A program made the position numbers and the translations under genes. A DNA stretch of 64,000 nt from Vibrio pomeroyi (GTDB lineage Bacteria > Pseudomonadota > Gammaproteobacteria > Enterobacterales > Vibrionaceae). This document shows positions 26,669 to 35,408 of this stretch, piece after piece. Under the pieces are notes generated by a model. The model was not told the DNA's origin. It searched no databases and saw only the letters and a list, made by a program, of their open reading frames with translations. Each line of letters begins with the position of its first letter. The stretch's first letter is position 1. The stretch covers positions 992,001-1,056,000 of the forward strand of contig CP090855.1 in NCBI GenBank assembly GCA_041879425.1. The letters are read 5' to 3'.

Positions 26669-28099
26669 TTAAGCCAAGTCGCTGCCGTTGCTTGCGATCA
26701 CTTTTTTGTACCAATGGAACGACTTTTTAGGAATACGATTTAACGTACCATTACCTAGGTTGTCTCTATCCACATAAATGAAGCCGTAGCGCTTACTCAT
26801 TTCGCCAGTCGACGCTGCGACCAAATCAATACAACCCCAAGGTGTATATCCCATCAATGGAACACCATCTTCCATCGCTTCATGCATCGCAACAATGTGC
26901 TGACGGAGATAATCGATACGGTAGTCATCGTTCACCTCCCCCTTGTCATCTAAGGTGTCACGAGCGCCTAAGCCATTCTCAACCAAGAAAAGCGGTTTCT
27001 GGTAACGATCATATAGGGTATTCATCGTGATACGAAGACCAGTAGGGTCGATCACCCATCCCCAATCACTTGCTGGCAGGTGAGGGTTTTTGATTGACTT
27101 GACGACGTTCGCTGCACTCGTATTTCCTGCATTCATATCAGCGGAAGCACAGCGTGAAGCGTAATAACTGAAAGAGATGAAATCGACAGTATTTTTCAGG
27201 ATCTCGAAATCTTCTTCTTGTGTTTCAAGCACCACACCTTTGTTATCAAATACTTTTTGAGCATAAGATGGGTAGTAACCACGTGATTGAACATCGATAA
27301 AGAATAGGTTCTCACGGTCTTTTTCCATCGCCATAAGTACATCTTCAGGCATACAAGAGTAAGGGTAGAAGTTACCGCCCGCCAGCATACAACCCACTTG
27401 ATTTTGCTCATCAACTTCATGGGCAATTTTAGTCACTAAAGCACTCGCCACTAGCTCATGGTGGGCAGCTTGGTATTTCACTTGATCGTGATTTTCGCCT
27501 TCTTGGAACAACAATCCAGCACCAGAGAATGGGCTTGCCAGTAAGATATTAATTTCATTAAAGGTTAGCCAATACTTCACCAAACCTTTGTAGTTCTCGA
27601 AACAGGTTCTCGCGTAACGGCTAAAGAACTCAATCATCTTACGATTGCGCCACGAACCATACTCGTTCACCAAGTGCATTGGCACATCGAAATGACACAA
27701 GGTAACTAATGGCTCAATACCGTATTTCTTACACTCTTCAAAAACATCACGGTAAAAGTCTAACCCGGCTTGGTTCGGCTCTAACTCATCACCTTTTGGA
27801 AAGATTCGGCTCCATGCGATTGATACGCGAAACACTTTAAATCCCATCTCTGCCAGCAAGGCGATGTCTTCTTTGTAACGGTGATAAAAATCTATCGCGT
27901 TATGGCTTGGGTAGAACTCGTCTTCGCTGAGCGTCACCTTATCAACCTGACCAAGCTTAATTGGCATGCGGTTCGTACCGTAAGGAATCATATCTACGGT
28001 TGTAAGGCCTTTACCACCCGCTAAGTGAGCGCCTTCAGACTGGTTTGCGGCAATAGCGCCGCCCCATAAGAAATCTTCGGGAAATTGAATGTTTGACAT
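26669..28099 (-). CDS. GH1 6-phospho-beta-glucosidase of the PTS operon
   Basis: Cytoplasmic hydrolase of PTS-imported 6-phospho-beta-glucosides. The 476-residue protein has acid/base Glu182 (TFNEIN), nucleophile Glu374 (LFLVENGLG) and the phosphate-binding Ser430, Lys436, Tyr438 in ASTGEMSKRYGF. ATG 28099 follows CCGAGG; a TTG at 28117 is in frame but lacks a site. It sits between the EIIBC gene and eda, with gntK-edd opposite, so its aglycone is plausibly gluconate (see findings). It differs clearly from the GH1 protein at 10090. Confidence 0.94.
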   Translation of the reverse strand: MSNIQFPEDFLWGGAIAANQSEGAHLAGGKGLTTVDMIPYGTNRMPIKLGQVDKVTLSEDEFYPSHNAIDFYHRYKEDIALLAEMGFKVFRVSIAWSRIFPKGDELEPNQAGLDFYRDVFEECKKYGIEPLVTLCHFDVPMHLVNEYGSWRNRKMIEFFSRYARTCFENYKGLVKYWLTFNEINILLASPFSGAGLLFQEGENHDQVKYQAAHHELVASALVTKIAHEVDEQNQVGCMLAGGNFYPYSCMPEDVLMAMEKDRENLFFIDVQSRGYYPSYAQKVFDNKGVVLETQEEDFEILKNTVDFISFSYYASRCASADMNAGNTSAANVVKSIKNPHLPASDWGWVIDPTGLRITMNTLYDRYQKPLFLVENGLGARDTLDDKGEVNDDYRIDYLRQHIVAMHEAMEDGVPLMGYTPWGCIDLVAASTGEMSKRYGFIYVDRDNLGNGTLNRIPKKSFHWYKKVIASNGSDLA

Positions 28100-28121
28100 C
28101 GAATACCTCGGAAACAATAAA

Positions 28122-28149
28122 AGTCACCTTACGATGAAGTAAGGTGACT
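28122..28149 (-). promoter_or_regulatory. Intercistronic hairpin between EIIBC and GH1 genes
   Basis: AGTCACCTTAC (28122-28132) and GTAAGGTGACT (28139-28149) are perfect 11-bp arms with a 6-nt loop, followed on the transcribed minus strand by TTTTATTG. It lies 22 bp after the EIIBC stop and 22 bp before the GH1 start, as a partial terminator or RNA-stabilising stem that would set the ratio of permease to enzymes. Confidence 0.7.
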
Positions 28150-28170
28150 GAATAAATTAATCAATTCTAA

Positions 28171-29649
28171 TTAAGAAGCGGACACTACAGTGGTCTTCTC
28201 TTCAGCCTTGCCAGCTTCTTTCTTTGCTGGCTCTGAAGTTGCTTTCTCATCGGCATCATCTTCTGGAACATCTTCAAAGCCTAAAACTAGGGTTAGAACG
28301 AATGACAGAACAATAGACAATGCGATCAGACCGAACACCCAAACGATACTCATCGGGTCATTCACATCGAAGAACTGAACGCTCGTAAACAGGCTTGGTG
28401 CTGCCATCGAGTGACTCGCAAGACCACCCATACCCGCTAATGCACCTACGATGAAACCAGTAATCATTGTTGCGATAAGTGGGCGTTTAAGACGAACAAG
28501 CACACCGTACAAAGCAGGCTCAGAGATACCAGCGAAGATAGCTGAAGCACCCGCCGCTAATGATGTCTGCTTTAATGCGCTGTTTTTGGTTTTGTAAGCA
28601 ACAGCTAGACACGCGCCACCCATACCAAGGTTGGCACCGATTTCTGAAGGCATAACCATACCTTCACGACCAGTCTCGGCAATGGTTTGAATAATTGTTG
28701 GAGTAAATACACGGTGCATGCCAGTCAAAACAAGTAGTGGCCACAATGCCCCCATGATAGCAACCGACAACCAACCTAGCGTGTCATGAATTGTGTAAAC
28801 AAGCGCTGAAAGTGCAGTACCTACCCAAATACCAAATGGGCCGATCAGTACGATAGCAACCGGAGCTGCAATCAATACGATCAACATAGGTTTCAGGAAG
28901 TTTTTAGTCACAGCAGGGGTAATGCTATCTACCCAACGTTCTATGTAAGAAAGAGCCCAAGTCATCACAAGTACAGGAATAACCGTGTAGGTGTATTTTA
29001 CTGACGTGATTGGGATTCCGAAGAAATCAACGTGCTTGCCTTCTGCAGCTTGCGCCATCAATTCCATAAAGTTCGGGTGAATCAAGACGCCAGCAATAGC
29101 AATGGAAAGAGACATATTGGTCTTGAACTTGATCGATGCAGAAGCGGCAACCATAACCGGTAGGAAGAAGAAAGCACCATCGCCAATCGCTTTCAAGATA
29201 ATCAAAGTTGGCGCATTTGGCTCAACCCAACCCAGCATCTCAAGTACCATGGCGAGCAGTTTGACCATTGAAGCGCCAATGATTGCTGGGATAAGAGGCG
29301 ACATGGTGCCAACCAGTGCATCCAACATTTTCGCACCAATTGACTTAGCCGTTAGCTTCTCTTTTTTAGCAGGAACCTCTGACTCAGATACAGTGGATAG
29401 CTCACAAAGCGCCATCACTTCTTTGTATGCATACGATACCTCGTTACCAATGATAACTTGTACTTTGTCTCCATTATCAACAACACCCATCACACCTTTC
29501 AGTGCTTTTAGTTTGTTGATATCGACGCCATCTTGGCTGTGTAAAACGAATCGTAGTCGAGTCATACAGTGTGTCAGGGCTGCCACATTTGTCTTGCCCC
29601 CAAGATGCTCAACAACAGATTTCGCAATTGCGCGGTAATCGTTGGCCAT
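28171..29649 (-). CDS. PTS EIIBC, beta-glucoside/AscF-like class
   Basis: Imports and phosphorylates a sugar. The 492-residue protein has an EIIB domain (residues 1-90; phosphocysteine Cys28 in THCMTRLRF) and an EIIC domain of about ten helices with GMGGACLAV and GISEPALYG. There is no EIIA domain, so it should take phosphate from the general EIIA-Glc, as AscF and other sucrose/beta-glucoside-class permeases do. The C-terminal tail is low-complexity Lys/Glu/Ala. ATG 29649 follows GGGGGA. First gene of the operon with GH1 and eda, divergent from gntK-edd. Confidence 0.93.
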   Translation of the reverse strand: MANDYRAIAKSVVEHLGGKTNVAALTHCMTRLRFVLHSQDGVDINKLKALKGVMGVVDNGDKVQVIIGNEVSYAYKEVMALCELSTVSESEVPAKKEKLTAKSIGAKMLDALVGTMSPLIPAIIGASMVKLLAMVLEMLGWVEPNAPTLIILKAIGDGAFFFLPVMVAASASIKFKTNMSLSIAIAGVLIHPNFMELMAQAAEGKHVDFFGIPITSVKYTYTVIPVLVMTWALSYIERWVDSITPAVTKNFLKPMLIVLIAAPVAIVLIGPFGIWVGTALSALVYTIHDTLGWLSVAIMGALWPLLVLTGMHRVFTPTIIQTIAETGREGMVMPSEIGANLGMGGACLAVAYKTKNSALKQTSLAAGASAIFAGISEPALYGVLVRLKRPLIATMITGFIVGALAGMGGLASHSMAAPSLFTSVQFFDVNDPMSIVWVFGLIALSIVLSFVLTLVLGFEDVPEDDADEKATSEPAKKEAGKAEEKTTVVSAS

Positions 29650-29763
29650 TTTATCCCCCAAAGATCTCTTTCCAGTGATTTTTAAACGCGAATATAGTGA
29701 GATGTGACTAATTTTCAGTCAGTAGGATGCAAAAACAATCACAATTGTTGTGAATTGTTGTTT

Positions 29764-29779
29764 TGTGTCCTTCATCACA
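29764..29779. promoter_or_regulatory. Candidate CRP-cAMP site
   Basis: TGTGTCCTTCATCACA matches TGTGA-n6-TCACA at nine of ten conserved positions. It lies in the 242-bp gap between the PTS operon and gntK, next to the GntR boxes, as expected for a catabolite-controlled sugar locus. Confidence 0.55.
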
Positions 29780-29786
29780 CTTCCTT

Positions 29787-29816
29787 AAGTTACCGGTAAC
29801 ATGTTACCGATAACAC
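29787..29816. promoter_or_regulatory. Two overlapping GntR (gluconate repressor) operators
   Basis: AAGTTACCGGTAACAT (29787-29802) and ATGTTACCGATAACAC (29801-29816) differ by one and two bases from the E. coli GntR-type site ATGTTACCGGTAACAT as I know it. They share two bases and are offset by 14 bp. They sit between the divergent PTS-GH1-eda and gntK-edd operons. Confidence 0.85.
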
Positions 29817-29891
29817 TTATAAGATAAAGCCATATTTACAAGCGATGTTCAAAATTGAGATCACGCGCAAATTTGTTAAGAGGATTGAGTT

Positions 29892-30416
29892 ATGGCTGGT
29901 AGTAGTGTCATCGTCATGGGTGTCAGTGCTTGCGGGAAAAGCACGATAGGCGAGCAGTTGGCAAAAAAACTTGGGCGTAAGTTTATTGATGGTGACGACC
30001 TTCATCCTCGAGCAAACATTCAAAAAATGGCGTCAGGCCAACCTCTTAATGATGATGATCGTATTCCATGGCTGGAACGTGTTCGTGATGCAGCGTACAG
30101 CCTAGAAAGTAAAAATGAGCACGGCGTTATTGTGTGTTCTGCGTTGAAGAAGAAATACCGGGACCAAATTCGCGAAGGGAACAAAAACCTCACCTTTCTC
30201 TTTTTAGATGGCGATGTTGACCTGATCTTGCATCGAATGCGTCAACGCCAAGGCCACTTCATGAAAGAGAACATGATCAAAAGCCAATTCGAAACATTAG
30301 AAAGACCCGATCACGAGCCAGATACGGTTGTCATTAGCATTGATGGCGATATTGATGACGTTGTGGACTGTGCTGCGATTGTGCTTTCAATGACTGATGA
30401 GGCAGAAATAGCATGA
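29892..30416 (+). CDS. gntK: Gluconokinase
   Basis: Phosphorylates D-gluconate to 6-phosphogluconate with ATP. The 174-residue length is typical of GntK/IdnK. The P-loop is GVSACGKST (10-18), followed by DGDDLHP, LNDDDRIPWL and the lid RMRQRQGHFMKENM. The gene overlaps edd by four bases (ATGA), so the two are translationally coupled. It is divergent from the PTS operon and controlled by the GntR boxes in the gap. Confidence 0.96.
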   Translation: MAGSSVIVMGVSACGKSTIGEQLAKKLGRKFIDGDDLHPRANIQKMASGQPLNDDDRIPWLERVRDAAYSLESKNEHGVIVCSALKKKYRDQIREGNKNLTFLFLDGDVDLILHRMRQRQGHFMKENMIKSQFETLERPDHEPDTVVISIDGDIDDVVDCAAIVLSMTDEAEIA

Positions 30417-32209
30417 CCCTTCCAACCATCCAAGCGGTTACTCAACGATTAATCGAACGAAGCACAGCGGATCGTGAAGCGTTTCTAAACCGAACTAAAC
30501 ATCAAGCCTATGCAGGCAAAGGTGGCAAAGGGCTTTCTTGCGGCAACTTAGCTCACGCTGTCGCGGCTTCTTGTTCCGATGAGAAACGATCCATCCTTGA
30601 TCTCACTAAGTCTAATGTGGCGTTAATCAGCTCTTACAACGATATGTTAAGCGCCCACCAGCCGTATCAACACTATCCTGATCAGATCAAAAAGGCATTA
30701 GCTAAGTTCGGCCACACGTCTCAAGTAGCGGGTTGTGTTCCTGCAATGTGCGATGGAGTAACTCAAGGGCAACCAGGAATGGATATGTCTTTATTCTCAA
30801 GAGACTTGATTGCTCAATCTACGGCTTTGTCACTTAGCCACAATGTGTTTGATTCAACACTTTTACTTGGCATTTGCGACAAGATAGCCCCGGGGCAGTT
30901 AATAGGCGCACTCTCTTTTGCGCATCTGCCCACGGCATTTGTTCCAGCAGGATTAATGGCAACGGGCATCAGCAACGAAGAGAAAGTACACGTCCGCCAA
31001 GAGTATGCTGCAGGTAAAGTAGGTAAAAATGCCTTACTGGATATGGAGTGCAACGCTTATCACTCAGCGGGCACCTGCACTTTTTACGGCACAGCCAATA
31101 CCAATCAGCTGGTATTTGAAGCAATGGGCTTGATGCTACCGGGCTCAGCGTTTATTCACCCTGACTCTGAATTGCGCGCATCACTGACTCAGCATGCTGC
31201 AATCGAAATCGCCTCGATGACACCACAAGCTTCAGGTTTCCGCCCACTTTCTGAAGTCTTTACCGCTAAAAGCTTAATCAATGGCATTGTTGCCCTACTC
31301 GCCTCAGGAGGCAGTACTAACCACAGCATTCACATGGTTGCGGTCGCACGTGCAGCAGGGTTTATTCTGACTTGGCAAGACATCAGTGATCTATCCGATG
31401 TGGTGCCTTTACTTGCTCGAGTTTACCCCAACGGGCCTGCAGATATGAATGCATTCCAAGCGGCGGGAGGAGTACCCGCGCTATTGCGCCGTTTAGATCA
31501 AGCCAACTTACTGCACCGAGATGTCACACCTACCTTTGGCTCATTTGAAGATCAAATGAGTATCCCAGAGTTGGAAAATGGAAAGCTAACGTGGAAAAAG
31601 TGCGAGCAGTCGGCAGACGCAGAGGTAATTGCAGGTCCAGAACAAGTATTCCAAAGCACAGGTGGAACGCGAGTCCTTTCAGGGAACCTTGGCAAGGCAG
31701 TGATTAAGGTGTCAGCTGTTGCAGAAGAGCAACGTGTAATAGAAGCACCTGCGGTAGTTTTTGATTGCCAACACAAGGTAGAAGCCGCGTATCAACGAGG
31801 TGAGCTCAACAAAGACTGCATTGTTGTGGTGATAAACAATGGCCCAGCAGCAAACGGGATGCCGGAACTGCACAAGCTCATGCCGATTCTAGGCAACATA
31901 CAAAAACAAGGTTTTAAAGTGGCTCTGGTTACTGATGGTCGCCTCTCTGGTGCATCAGGAAAGATCCCGTCTGCAATTCATGTCTCTCCGGAGGCTATTC
32001 GAGGCGGAGCCATTGGGCTTATTCGCGAAGGCGATATTCTGCGCTTAGATTGTGCGAGTGGTGAACTCAATAACCTCAACGACATGCAGTCTCGCCAAGC
32101 GAGAGTGTTTGAGGTAGACGCCAACCAACAAACCATGGGGCGCAACCTATTTAGCGTGATGCGCCAAAGCGTTTCGAGTGCAGAACAAGGGGCGAGTTTT
32201 ATCGTCTAA
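30413..32209 (+). CDS. edd: 6-phosphogluconate dehydratase
   Basis: Converts 6-phosphogluconate to KDPG in the Entner-Doudoroff pathway. At 598 residues it matches E. coli Edd (about 603). Iron-sulfur cluster cysteines are in GCVPAMCDGVTQG and LGICDKIAPGQL, with SAGTCTFYGTANTNQ, ASGGSTNHSIHM and the C-terminal TDGRLSGASGKIPSAIH, all family hallmarks of the IlvD/Edd superfamily. It overlaps gntK by four bases and its product feeds the KDPG aldolase in the divergent operon. Confidence 0.97.
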   Translation: MTLPTIQAVTQRLIERSTADREAFLNRTKHQAYAGKGGKGLSCGNLAHAVAASCSDEKRSILDLTKSNVALISSYNDMLSAHQPYQHYPDQIKKALAKFGHTSQVAGCVPAMCDGVTQGQPGMDMSLFSRDLIAQSTALSLSHNVFDSTLLLGICDKIAPGQLIGALSFAHLPTAFVPAGLMATGISNEEKVHVRQEYAAGKVGKNALLDMECNAYHSAGTCTFYGTANTNQLVFEAMGLMLPGSAFIHPDSELRASLTQHAAIEIASMTPQASGFRPLSEVFTAKSLINGIVALLASGGSTNHSIHMVAVARAAGFILTWQDISDLSDVVPLLARVYPNGPADMNAFQAAGGVPALLRRLDQANLLHRDVTPTFGSFEDQMSIPELENGKLTWKKCEQSADAEVIAGPEQVFQSTGGTRVLSGNLGKAVIKVSAVAEEQRVIEAPAVVFDCQHKVEAAYQRGELNKDCIVVVINNGPAANGMPELHKLMPILGNIQKQGFKVALVTDGRLSGASGKIPSAIHVSPEAIRGGAIGLIREGDILRLDCASGELNNLNDMQSRQARVFEVDANQQTMGRNLFSVMRQSVSSAEQGASFIV

Positions 32210-32236
32210 CTGTGTTATCGCTTAAATGTAAACGCA

Positions 32237-32263
32237 AAAGGGGCATCATTTCGATGCCCCTTT
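32237..32263. terminator. Bidirectional terminator
   Basis: AAAGGGGCATC / GATGCCCCTTT with a 5-nt loop between the convergent edd and gntR-like genes. Confidence 0.93.
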
Positions 32264-32282
32264 CGGTTTCCACGATACTTGG

Positions 32283-33290
32283 TTAAACGCTTTCGCCATC
32301 AGTGATGCGATAGCCCATATCCACTACCGTTTCCGCGACTGGCTCACCTTTCAATCGGGCAAGCAGTAGCTCGGCACTTTTCTTACCTATTTCATAACGT
32401 GGCGTATCCACACTGGTCAGTTTGGGGCGTATCGTTTGACCGATATCTAGAGCGTTATAGCCCACCACAGATAGCTGTTGCGGCACTTGGATTCCACGTT
32501 GTTGGGCAATGAGCAAGGTACCTATCGCGATGTCATCATTGGTGCAGAACACGCCATCTAGATCTGGATAATCTGCAAGAGCGCGATCAAGCAGATCCTC
32601 AGCCAAAGAGAAGTTAGAGTGCTGTTCAGTCAACACGTGCTTAGGCTCTAATCCAGCCTCATGCATCGCTTTGTCATAGCCTTGCAAACGCAATTTAGTT
32701 CGCGCATCCAGTCGAGCGCCAAAGTAAGCAATAGAGCACTTACCGGCTTCAATCATGCGCTTCACGACGTGATAAGAAGCATCGATGTGGTCTAAGCCGA
32801 CAACCATATCAATCGGTTTACTCGGCAATTCCATGGTTTCAACCACAGAGACCCCAGAGTTCTTAATCATCTGTAACGTGCGGGGGGTGTGGTGGCTTTC
32901 TGTCAATATCAACCCATCAACTTGATACGAAAGCAGCGAAGCAATTTTTTCCTCTTCTTCCACAGCATCATAGCTAAAGTGAGCGAGCAACGTCTCGTAG
33001 CCGTTCTCTTTGGTAACCGTTTCGATACCTTGAACAAACGCGGCAAAGATTTGGTTTGATAATGAAGGGAGCAAGATACCGATCGCTTTACTCGACGACT
33101 TAGAGAGCATCGCTGGCGCTTTGTTTTCGATGTATCCCATCTCTTCAATAACCGCAGCAATTTTCTCGCGAGTTTTGGCTGCAACTGAATCGGGATTACG
33201 CATGTAACGAGAGACGGTCATCTTGGTGACGCCTACTTTGTCTGCCACATCTTGAAGTGTGGTTCGAGTTTTCTTGTGCGGCTCTTTCAT
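32283..33290 (-). CDS. gntR: Gluconate-responsive repressor, LacI family
   Basis: A 335-residue LacI-family protein closely resembling E. coli GntR: TLQDVADKVGVTKMTVSRY at the helix-turn-helix, AIGILLPSLSNQIFA, DGLILTESHHTPRTL, GARLDARTKLRLQGY and DGVFCTNDDIAIG. GntR releases its operators on gluconate. Matching boxes lie before its own gene (33311) and between the PTS and gntK operons (29787), so it should govern the whole 26-33 kb unit. Confidence 0.93.
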   Translation of the reverse strand: MKEPHKKTRTTLQDVADKVGVTKMTVSRYMRNPDSVAAKTREKIAAVIEEMGYIENKAPAMLSKSSSKAIGILLPSLSNQIFAAFVQGIETVTKENGYETLLAHFSYDAVEEEEKIASLLSYQVDGLILTESHHTPRTLQMIKNSGVSVVETMELPSKPIDMVVGLDHIDASYHVVKRMIEAGKCSIAYFGARLDARTKLRLQGYDKAMHEAGLEPKHVLTEQHSNFSLAEDLLDRALADYPDLDGVFCTNDDIAIGTLLIAQQRGIQVPQQLSVVGYNALDIGQTIRPKLTSVDTPRYEIGKKSAELLLARLKGEPVAETVVDMGYRITDGESV

Positions 33291-33310
33291 AACTATGTGA
33301 ACTCTTTATT

Positions 33311-33326
33311 ATGTTACAAGTAACAT
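33311..33326. promoter_or_regulatory. GntR operator in front of gntR
   Basis: ATGTTACAAGTAACAT is a perfect-arm 16-bp palindrome 21 bp upstream of the gntR start, differing from the GntR site only in the two central bases. It indicates autorepression. Confidence 0.8.
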
Positions 33327-33434
33327 TATAAAGTTTCCGCTCCCTCAACTTCAACCCATTCGTTCTCATCAACACATAGTTTTGGAATTTTTCGTCCCCC
33401 AACTAGTTCGTATAGAGTTTAAAGTAGACTCATA

Positions 33435-34136
33435 CTACGCATACTTGATGAAGGTTTGGCTTAACTGCTGAAAGAGTGAATCTACGTTGGGTAGAGGCGT
33501 CACATGCGCGGACAACAGCGTATGAACCTGCGCATCAACCACGGTCGGGTTATCGCAAATTTGATTATAAAAATTCACTGGCGCAACGATGTTCTCTAAG
33601 TCAACGTCGAGCAAAATACAGGCTTGTGAAAGTACGATTTGACCGCCTCCTCGTTTCAACAAAACACGCTGAGCAGTACCCACTATTTTTTGTTTATTGA
33701 TATTGAGGTTGTAGTCGCCGTCACAATAAGAACCGGGAGTCGCGTGTACATCCACATCCACGCCTAACTCTTTAAAAAACAGGGTCAAGACATTGCAAAG
33801 ATGCAGGTACGCTTTTTGAATATTGTAAGCTTCATCACGAGGCCAATGGTAAATGTGCGATAGGTTAATGATCCCCGGTAATTGGGGAACGGGAGCGCCA
33901 CCCGTTTTACGCGAAGAGAGTTGCCAACCTTGTGCCTCGAGTTGCTTTCTAGACTCTACCGTCACTGGCCACTTTTTACCTGCAGGCAAAACGAGTGTCG
34001 GCGTTTTTGCTTGCCACAGCATTAAGGCTTGTCCAATCTCACCAGCCTGTATTTGCTGCAATAGCTCATCTTCTTTTTCAAACGCACGCTCAACATCAAT
34101 GTGCGGGTAACGCACGAGCTTATTCGATAACTTCAA
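33435..34136 (-). CDS. Lipoate-protein ligase A-like protein
   Basis: A 233-residue BPL/LplA/LipB-fold protein. It has RKTGGAPVPQ at about residue 76 in the position of the family RRxSGGGAVxH motif, DGDYNLNINKQKIVGTAQR (the Lys that contacts lipoyl-AMP) and GGGQIVLSQACILLDVD. The His after the glycine motif is replaced (VPQ), and it lacks the C-terminal accessory domain of full LplA, so it may be a lipoyl/octanoyl transferase or a non-catalytic relative. It stands alone upstream of gntR on the same strand. Confidence 0.8.
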   Translation of the reverse strand: MKLSNKLVRYPHIDVERAFEKEDELLQQIQAGEIGQALMLWQAKTPTLVLPAGKKWPVTVESRKQLEAQGWQLSSRKTGGAPVPQLPGIINLSHIYHWPRDEAYNIQKAYLHLCNVLTLFFKELGVDVDVHATPGSYCDGDYNLNINKQKIVGTAQRVLLKRGGGQIVLSQACILLDVDLENIVAPVNFYNQICDNPTVVDAQVHTLLSAHVTPLPNVDSLFQQLSQTFIKYA

Positions 34137-34376
34137 TGCACTTTTCCTCTACAGATTGTGGTGACCGACCATTTAACATTCCGCAATGGTTAATGAGACA
34201 AACATATCTCTAAAATCCAATGCAGCATAGCACCAATTACCTCTCCAGCCCTTTTCCTTGTGTTATTGAGATGTATTGACTTAGCTAAACCACTTCCACT
34301 TTGATGGCTTCTGTCTGACAAGGTTGTCTGATATGGTGACGGCAGAACTTCAGCAATTGTTTAGATAGTATTGAAT

Positions 34377-35276
34377 ATGAAAACACTAACCATACTTGAT
34401 GGCGGCATGGGCCGAGAACTCAAAGAAATTGGTGCGCCATTCTCACAGCCTCTTTGGAGCGCTCAAGCACTGATTGAAGCACCTGAATTTGTTAGCCAAG
34501 CGCATCAAAACTTTGTCGATGCAGGCGCTGAACTCCTGATAACAAACAGCTATGCGTGTGTGCCTTTTCATTTGGGTGAAGATCTCTTTGCACAACGAGG
34601 CTTTGAGCTAGCGGCTCTATCTGGTGAACTGGCTAAGGCAGTTGCTGACAATGCACCTCACACAGTTAAAGTTGCAGGTGCGATTCCGCCACCGTTTGGC
34701 AGCTACCGACCAGACTTGTTCAAGGTCGAAGAAGCGGCTCCAATCATTCAAACCCTTTACGATGCGCAAGATCCAAACATCGACCTTTGGATCGCGGAAA
34801 CAATCTGTAGCCTGCAAGAATTCGAATCCATTCATGCGGTACTTAAGCAGTCCGATAAGCCGTGCTACTACGCTTTTAGCTTGGAAGACGCTAAGGGTGA
34901 CTCTGCCAACATTCGTTCTGGCGAGAGCGTAACAGACGCCATCAAGCTGGCCTGCCAATCTAACGCGAAAGGCATTATGTTTAACTGCTCAGTGCCTGAA
35001 GTAATGGACCAAGCCATCATCGATGCTAAACAAGTAATTGAAGAGTTAGGCTGTGATCTAGACATCGGTGTCTACGCCAATAACTTTGCGCCGATCAGCA
35101 GCGAACATGAAGCGAATGACATGCTTCAAGAGATGCGTGAGTTAGATGGCCAAGGTTACTTAGCTTACGCAAAACGTTGGTACGCATTGGGTGCCAATAT
35201 TGTTGGTGGTTGCTGCGGTATTGGGCCAAAACACATTCAGGCTTTAGCTGATTGGAAGCGCTCAATACAAGGCTAG
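34377..35276 (+). CDS. Homocysteine S-methyltransferase family protein
   Basis: A 299-residue barrel of the MmuM/BHMT type: start ILDGGMGRELKE, LITNSYACVPFHL, and the zinc-binding cysteines in MFNCSVPEV and the C-terminal GGCCGIGPKHI. The methyl donor (S-methylmethionine, SAM or betaine) cannot be told. ATG 34377 is used; a TTG two codons earlier is in frame. The nearest downstream gene is the unrelated oxidoreductase at 35409. Confidence 0.9.
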   Translation: MKTLTILDGGMGRELKEIGAPFSQPLWSAQALIEAPEFVSQAHQNFVDAGAELLITNSYACVPFHLGEDLFAQRGFELAALSGELAKAVADNAPHTVKVAGAIPPPFGSYRPDLFKVEEAAPIIQTLYDAQDPNIDLWIAETICSLQEFESIHAVLKQSDKPCYYAFSLEDAKGDSANIRSGESVTDAIKLACQSNAKGIMFNCSVPEVMDQAIIDAKQVIEELGCDLDIGVYANNFAPISSEHEANDMLQEMRELDGQGYLAYAKRWYALGANIVGGCCGIGPKHIQALADWKRSIQG

Positions 35277-35408
35277 TCATGCACAGCAAAGCGCAGCACA
35301 AACAAAACAAGCTAATTAAAAATAGAGAACAGGTTGAGAAATCTGTTCTCTATTTGTATTGGGCAACTCTAAGTACACTTATTACAAAGCAAAGATTTGG
35401 AGTAAGTA

